This document shows positions 18,385 through 23,279 of a stretch of DNA of 23,279 nucleotides, one piece after another. Source of the DNA: Ophiothrix spiculata (lineage: Eukaryota > Echinodermata > Ophiuroidea > Amphilepidida > Ophiotrichidae). The translations under genes were made by a program, and so were the position numbers. A model generated the notes under the pieces. The model saw nothing but the letters and a program-made list of their open reading frames with translations. It made no database searches and was not told where the DNA came from. The stretch lies in NCBI GenBank assembly GCA_000969725.1, contig JXSR01S002441.1, one strand, 5' to 3'. The first letter of the stretch is position 1. Every line of letters starts with the position of its first letter.

Positions 18385-19533
18385 TAAATGGCAGGAAATT
18401 GGCTAAATAAAGCAAGAAAAGGCATCTTTCTCACACATTTTTAGAAACCTATTGCGCCAAATCACAAGGCTTCTGCGCCAGTGGAGCGCCACACCGTACA
18501 GCCTTAGCAGGAACACTGAGTTGATGACTGGTGCTGCTCACCACAGCTAAAAATAGCTATGTCCACTTCATAACACATACCCAACTGCCCCAAAATTCTT
18601 CAGCAAACACAATATGAATTGAACACATTCAAGTTGATAACAATATTTAGCTTTGTATACTACCCCAGGGAGGATTTTAACATTGATATGGTATATGCGA
18701 ATGCCTTATGAGGTGATTTTCACCTATTTTGTTATGGTGAGTGTTTTTATCACATGTGAATGGGTCCAATTTGCCTAAATTGGTTATAATTTGGAAAATG
18801 TACTAAAAAAACACCTAATTTGAATATACAATTGGGTACTTTCCTGTCAAAATTAGGTGGGTTTTTGAGTAATAAAGTATCTATCTATATTTAAAAGTAA
18901 TTAATTTTCAATGTCTGGCATCCGGATGACACTTACAAAATCTTTTAAGTATTCCACCAGGGCATAATACCTACTGATAACCTAATATATTATGTTGTGA
19001 TATGGTCAATTAAACATTAAAGTTCATAATTGTCCTTATCATTTGATATGACCGTAAATTGATACCATAAAGAGATCATTACTTATCAATAATACGAGAT
19101 TCAACCGTGACAAAAATAGACTGCGAAGGTTTTTCAGTATGGCAACACTATTTTCACTACTGAAGACAGGACAAGATACATGCATGTTTTACTTTTAGCC
19201 ACAATCTTAATTTAGTATTTTTACAGTTAATTCAAGTCAAATTTGCCTAAAATCCAAAATGATGATGATCTTTTTCAATCTCTTGTAAGGTTCATTGTGC
19301 TTTTCATGACAAAGATGGGGATATGGTCAATTGCGCAGAAGTATCCATATTAATGGTCCTTTCACTGTGCATTATGGGACATGCAAAAGTGGTCTATTGG
19401 ACAGTAACTTGCCCACTTGGTCATCCTTTGAACCAACCAGAAATCTTGGAACAGATAGAAATGATTTGCCAGATTAAACATCTTTATAAGTTAACTGTAA
19501 CTTTCCACATGGTTAAAAACTTAGTTTAAAATT
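18385..19533. other. Non-coding segment; short simple-repeat tail only
   Basis: No gene seen. A LINE-like tail, aataaagtatctatctat, lies near 18870-18888 (low confidence). The plus frame 19323-19529 has no recognisable domain. Confidence 0.55.
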
Positions 19534-19810
19534 CATTTAAAGGGACAATTCATGATCCACTTTTCATCTTCAAGGTCACCTCTATCAAAAGTGAGTTTTT
19601 CTACTTATAAGAACCCTTGACTGGTATGACATGGTTTCAGATTCGACTTAGGTTTTACTGCCATAAGGGAGAAAAAATAAAGAAGCATCACATAAAGAAT
19701 GACACATGTTTTACTAAGGTTTAAACCTCACAAAATGCATTTTAGAAGCCAATGTCAATTAGAAAAGAAAATAATCCACATGTTGAAATAGGAGCCTGCA
19801 CCTTTAAATT
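19534..19810. repeat. Possible inverted-repeat element with tttaaagg ends
   Basis: The left end atttaaagggac and the right end gcacctttaaat are roughly inverted over about 9-10 bp. This is a short match in AT-rich DNA, so it is a weak candidate. Confidence 0.3.
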
Positions 19811-20705
19811 TATGCTTGAAAATTTCATACAACAATTCAGTTGAATGATCAGCATGAAACAATTCAGGTGTGTAATTAACCCTTCATCAAAAATTTAGCT
19901 AAGGGAGGGGGTAACCAGGTATTGATGGGGTAAAGAATTTATCTGCCAGAGCTTTAACTGAGGACAGAGGATGTATAATTAATTACCCTTTTGAACAAGT
20001 AGGTACAAAATGAATGTCAGATAAAAATGCAAAAAACCGCCTGAGATCCTTGTTTGTTTGTCTGATTGTTTTGGCTTGTTACTTTTTAAAACAGGTGTTC
20101 ACCCAAAATGAACATTTAGAAATTGACACCTCCCCTCCTCAATCTTTGTTACAGCATCCCTGGTTACAGGTGCCCCTTTTATTATCTTGCAATCAAATAT
20201 ATCAACATACCTTTTGGTAATGATTTACTCAATGAGTGATTATTTAATATTTCAGCACGTTCTGCTACTTGTTTGCCCATAAAAATGGTGCTGGGAATGA
20301 TGTTAAAACAAAGCTTGGTTTGTTAAGGATTACGTTTGTTAAGGGGAAAAATTCATTGGCTAAAAGTGGGACTCGCACTCCCAACCTGTTCATTCAGAAT
20401 CCTAAAAGTTTCACTTGCCCTTCTAATTACTTCTAGTACAGTATGCTTCCTTCGCTCAGCTTGACAGGAAATTCAAGAGATGAAAAAGCAATTTATCACA
20501 AGTTACCAGCTATTTCCATACATGTGGTAAATACAAAAATATTACTTGCAGAATAGAATGGTCATATTGGATAATAATCAAACTGTAGGGCCTATATAAA
20601 CAGATTTGTGCTGCAATTTGCTAGAATCATTTGTTATGTATTGGGATGTGATTGCCTCAATTATTTCCAATAGCACTACAATCTGGTAAAAACATTCACA
20701 AGTAT

Positions 20706-20966
20706 TATATGTGACGCGTTACATCAAAAGGTACAAGTTGTCAGCCAAGCAAGTTTCGAGATACAGGCCAATTAAGCTTGTAAATTATAAAGAAAATAAT
20801 AAGAAAACAACCGTCTTTATTCATCATAACTTCGAAACTAAAACTTCAATTTTCACAAGCAATGTATCATTTTAAAGCTTATTTTGTCCTCTTACAAGTA
20901 ACACAAAAATCTCAATTTTGTCCAAGGTAGACAACTTGTACCTTTTGATGTAACGCGTCACATATA
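20706..20966. mobile_element. MITE with 37-bp perfect terminal inverted repeats
   Basis: The left arm 20706-20742 (tatatgtgacgcgttacatc and onward) and the right arm 20930-20966 are exact reverse complements over 37 bp. The element is 261 bp and non-coding. TA lies at both outer ends, so the target is probably TA, but AT-rich flanks make this ambiguous. Perfect arms imply a younger insertion than the related copy at 7986-8256. Confidence 0.92.
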
Positions 20967-21380
20967 TTCATGCACAGACAGCCTACACATGCCAGAAAAA
21001 ACATATAGGCCTACAGAACTGTTACTTGGTTGACTTTACTAAATTTTTTACATAGAAGTTATTTCTGAATTTCTGTTTTGACAGATCAGTATATTAGCCC
21101 CCTCCTAATAGCCAAGCTCTAGAGGAAACTGAACTGGTAAAAACAGCTCCTAACTAGATGGTAATCTTAGTGCCTTGGAATGATGAACAAAAAAGATTGT
21201 GGAGTGGACCAGTGAAAAATCAGTAGGTCCCAGATTCGAGACCAGTGTTGTAGCCTACTGTAACAGAGAAAGACCATTGTCAAGACATTTTATCTGGATA
21301 CTACTTTGTTGACCCTTTTGGGTAGCTGTTATGAGGATGGTTACAATCAACTACAAATAGATCGAGCGTGTTTTTTTTTT
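20967..21380. other. Non-coding segment; nothing recognised
   Basis: No exon, RNA gene or bounded element that I can support. Confidence 0.55.
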
Positions 21381-21546
21381 CTGGTAGTACTCCTTCTTGG
21401 TATAGAGATCAGTGACAAGAGTGCCCCTCCTCCTTGAGAATGGTGATGTCCAGAAAGTTGACCTTTTGGTGAGAAATTTCAGAGGTGAATTTGATGGTCC
21501 TGTGGAAAAAATTCATGTGATCGATGAATGTGTGAAGGCTACTGAA
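21381..21546 (-). pseudogene. Penelope-like reverse transcriptase fragment, frameshifted
   Basis: Read on the minus strand, the frame gives FIDHMNFFHRTIKFTSEI followed by VNFLDITILKEEGH. This resembles the C-terminal RT region of Penelope-like or related retroelements (…IKFT…FLDT…TDLYTK, from memory). After GGGCAC one extra base shifts the frame; TDLYTK is readable only in the next frame. This is therefore a dead fragment. It points the opposite way from the adjacent plus-strand fragment starting at about 21547, which encodes the part that normally follows it. Confidence 0.75.
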
Positions 21547-22228
21547 ACACACCAGTATCTGCACTCATCTAGCTGCCATCCACGCACCTTCAAGAACGGT
21601 ATTGCCTACAGTCGCATCTGTTCTAACAATAATGATTTCTCCCACCATGCACAGATCCTCTAGATGCACCTTGTCTCAAGCGGTCACAGCTCCAGGAATG
21701 TCCAAGATGCCATCAACAGAGCCAGATTAATTCCAAAATTCCACAGCTCTGCCAGTATCTGCACTCATCTAGCTGCCATCCACACACCTGCAAGAACGGT
21801 ATACATTGCATACAGCCAAGCCCTCCGTCTTCGTCGTATCTGTTCTAACGATAATGATTTCTCCCACCATACACAGATCCTCTAGATGCACCTTGTCTCA
21901 AGAGGTCACAGCTCCAGGAAAGTCCAAGATGCCATCAAAAGAGCCAGCTTAATTCCAAAAATCCACAGCTCTGCCAGTATCTGCACTCATCTAGCTGCCA
22001 TCCACACACCTGCAAGAACGGTATACATCGCATACAGCCAAGCCCTCCGTCTTCGTCGTATCTGTTCTAACTATAATGATTTCTCCCACCATGCACAGAT
22101 CCTCTAGATGCACCTTGTCTCAAGAGGTCACAGCTCCAGGAAAGTCCAAGATGCCATCAACAGAGCCAGATTAATTCCAAAAATCCACAGCTCTGCCAGT
22201 ATCTGCACTCATATAGCTGCCATCCACG
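21547..22228 (+). pseudogene. Penelope-like fragment amplified as a 222-bp tandem array
   Basis: The first part (21547-21663) encodes THQYLHSSSCHPRTFKNGIA and RICSNNNDFSHHAQIL. These are motifs of the segment after the RT domain in Penelope-like and related elements (THQYLHxxSCHP, YSQALRLRRICS). Three further units begin at 21664, 21886 and 22108, exactly 222 bp apart. Each starts MHLVS(S/R)GHSSR and most end in a TAG. Inside the repeats the THQYL region is read in the wrong frame, so the array arose as a DNA duplication and does not encode a repeated protein domain. The last unit is broken at about 22228. Confidence 0.8.
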
Positions 22229-22784
22229 TAGACTGTATCCTGCGTCGTCGACCAGCCGGGCGCACTGATCACTGCGTTGTGCTCTGTGCTGGCCAGTGAC
22301 GACTGTAAAAATAATTGTCTTAAAAATGGAGCACTTTTAGCTCATTAATATATAATTACAGTTAGAATGACGATTGCAAAAATGAATAAAACATATATGA
22401 ATATTAATGAGTAACTTCCAAATTTGGAGACGGGTATGATTGACATAATATAAACAATAAACAAGCTGTAAACATGCTCGCTCAACAATGAAATTAACCA
22501 TGAATAATATACAATAATAATTATATGCAAATGAGGTAAACAAACTTTTCTCAAAGAATTTATGAATATCCAAGTTCAGTTTCTTTCCAAGGCGCGTTTG
22601 GGTTATTAATAACTTGTTTACGTTACGCCAGCGAGTGATAAATGCGAACATGTTTAAGAGGCTACGTTACCAAAATGAGTAACATTGTGCTCCAAAAAAA
22701 TTGCACGTTATTTTGTCAGTCGCCAAATAGCCAGACCGGAACCGGAAGTATGGCGCCCTCAGCTATTTGGCGACTGCGGAGTCA
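22229..22784. mobile_element. Insertion interrupting the Penelope-like array
   Basis: Array sequence stops after gctgccatccac at about 22228 and resumes at catcctgcaagaac at about 22785. The insert begins gtagactg and ends cagtctac, an 8-bp inverted repeat. ccatcc occurs on both sides and may be a target duplication. The interior is AT-rich, with no convincing gene; minus-strand frames are low-complexity. Confidence 0.5.
22717..22776 (+). promoter_or_regulatory. 60-bp hairpin carrying an ETS/YY1-like composite site
   Basis: The arms cagtcgccaaatagc (22717-22731) and its exact reverse complement (22762-22776) enclose a 30-base loop. The loop holds accggaagtatggcgcc (22741-22757), a juxtaposed ETS core (CCGGAAGT) and YY1-like ATGGCG, a combination known from TATA-less promoters. 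No gene start is seen next to it, so function is conjectural. It could equally be a small palindromic transposon. Confidence 0.4.
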
Positions 22785-22890
22785 GTCTACCATCCTGCAA
22801 GAACAGTATTGCCTACAGCCAAAAAGCCCTCCGTCTTCGTCACATATGTTCTAACAATAATAATTTCTCCCACTATGCACAGATTTTTTT
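22785..22890 (+). pseudogene. Last partial unit of the Penelope-like array
   Basis: The sequence contains gcctacagccaaaaagccct and ttctaacaataataatttct, matching the second half of the 222-bp unit. It ends in a poly-T run near 22885-22894. It is separated from the main array by the insertion at 22229-22784. Confidence 0.8.
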
Positions 22891-22894
22891 TTTT

Positions 22895-23279
22895 GATGCC
22901 ATTGTCTTCTTGTTTTCATCATACTTGAGTGTTTACCTGATTTAAATATCTTTTGTTTCTTACTTATATATATATGTTGTGCTTGTTATCTGTCTTGTCA
23001 TTATGCCTATGATTAAGACTTTGCTGAAGTTGAAATATCAGGACCCTTAACCATACTCTATTTACTACACAGGCTTTTTTGATGATATGCAGTTTCTAAC
23101 AGTATTTACTTTTATTAACACTAAATACACAAAGAGGAAAAACATCATGAACTTTAAAACTGGATAAGAACCATTTTTCATCAGGCAAGTGGGTGTTTCT
23201 TTATAACTGGGGTCCAATGGATTTTGGTGTCCCTGTTACATAGTGATGTTTTTCAAAGCTGGAATTACTCATTGGTAAT
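22895..23279. other. Non-coding end of window; nothing recognised
   Basis: AT-rich sequence with a short (ta)n stretch near 22966-22974. No exon or element is supported. Confidence 0.55.

Larger units (their letters stand above)
15729..23279. other. Upstream intron or 5' flank of DSTYK; first exon not found
   Basis: The acceptor at 15730-15729 shows that at least one more exon lies upstream on the minus strand. No minus-strand frame in this 7.5 kb resembles the conserved N-terminus of the family. The interval is filled with mobile elements listed separately. Either the first intron is longer than 7.5 kb or the first exon is short and divergent. Confidence 0.7.

Noticed and set aside
21412..22299. 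A multi-domain gene made of four repeated 73-codon proteins
   Set aside because: Each unit ends in a stop, the repeat joint shifts the frame, and the content is a degraded Penelope-like linker. It is a DNA tandem repeat, not a gene.

Overview
The window is animal nuclear DNA: AT-rich, intron-dominated and dense in short transposon remnants. Recurrent GGCCTA-containing words, tRNA-derived SINEs, LINE 3' tails, many MITEs and a Penelope-like retroelement fragment suggest an invertebrate deuterostome, possibly an echinoderm. That is an inference from texture and not a species call. No bacterial genes, operons, CRISPR arrays or complete non-mobile single-exon genes were found.

One protein-coding gene is recognised. 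It is the minus-strand homologue of DSTYK (dual serine/threonine and tyrosine protein kinase, Dusty/RIPK5), running right to left from 15728 to 29. Five exons match the family and join in consistent reading phase with GT/AG sites: 15728-14532 (P-loop/GTPase-like N-terminal region), 12160-11928, 7144-7061, 1716-1591 and 212-29 (helical middle region). Both ends are missing. The catalytic kinase domain should lie beyond position 1. The short N-terminal exon was not found and may lie beyond 23279.

The most unusual feature is in the intron between exons 7144-7061 and 1716-1591. Two copies of a 24-nt, splice-site-flanked, phase-0 candidate microexon (2681-2658 and 3597-3574) would each add the same eight residues, RFNMAKIK. 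They lie in a tandem duplication (2637-3349 and 3553-4076). The roughly 100 bp around each microexon has no substitutions between copies, while the rest of the duplication has clearly diverged. A 182-bp TTAA-flanked insertion is present only in the first copy, and a perfect 28-bp palindrome lies between the copies.

The rest is intronic or upstream sequence filled with mobile-element debris. It includes MITEs with recognisable inverted ends and target duplications (7748-7949, 10302-10683, 15931-16421, 17954-18384), a MITE family present twice (about 7986-8256 and 20706-20966), and two tRNA-derived SINEs (about 10981-11315 plus strand, about 17234-17640 minus strand). The plus-strand SINE runs into a 41-bp minisatellite that contains a 375-base assembly gap. 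The right end (21381-22890) holds a scrambled Penelope-like fragment: an inverted piece, a 222-bp tandem array and an interrupting insertion.
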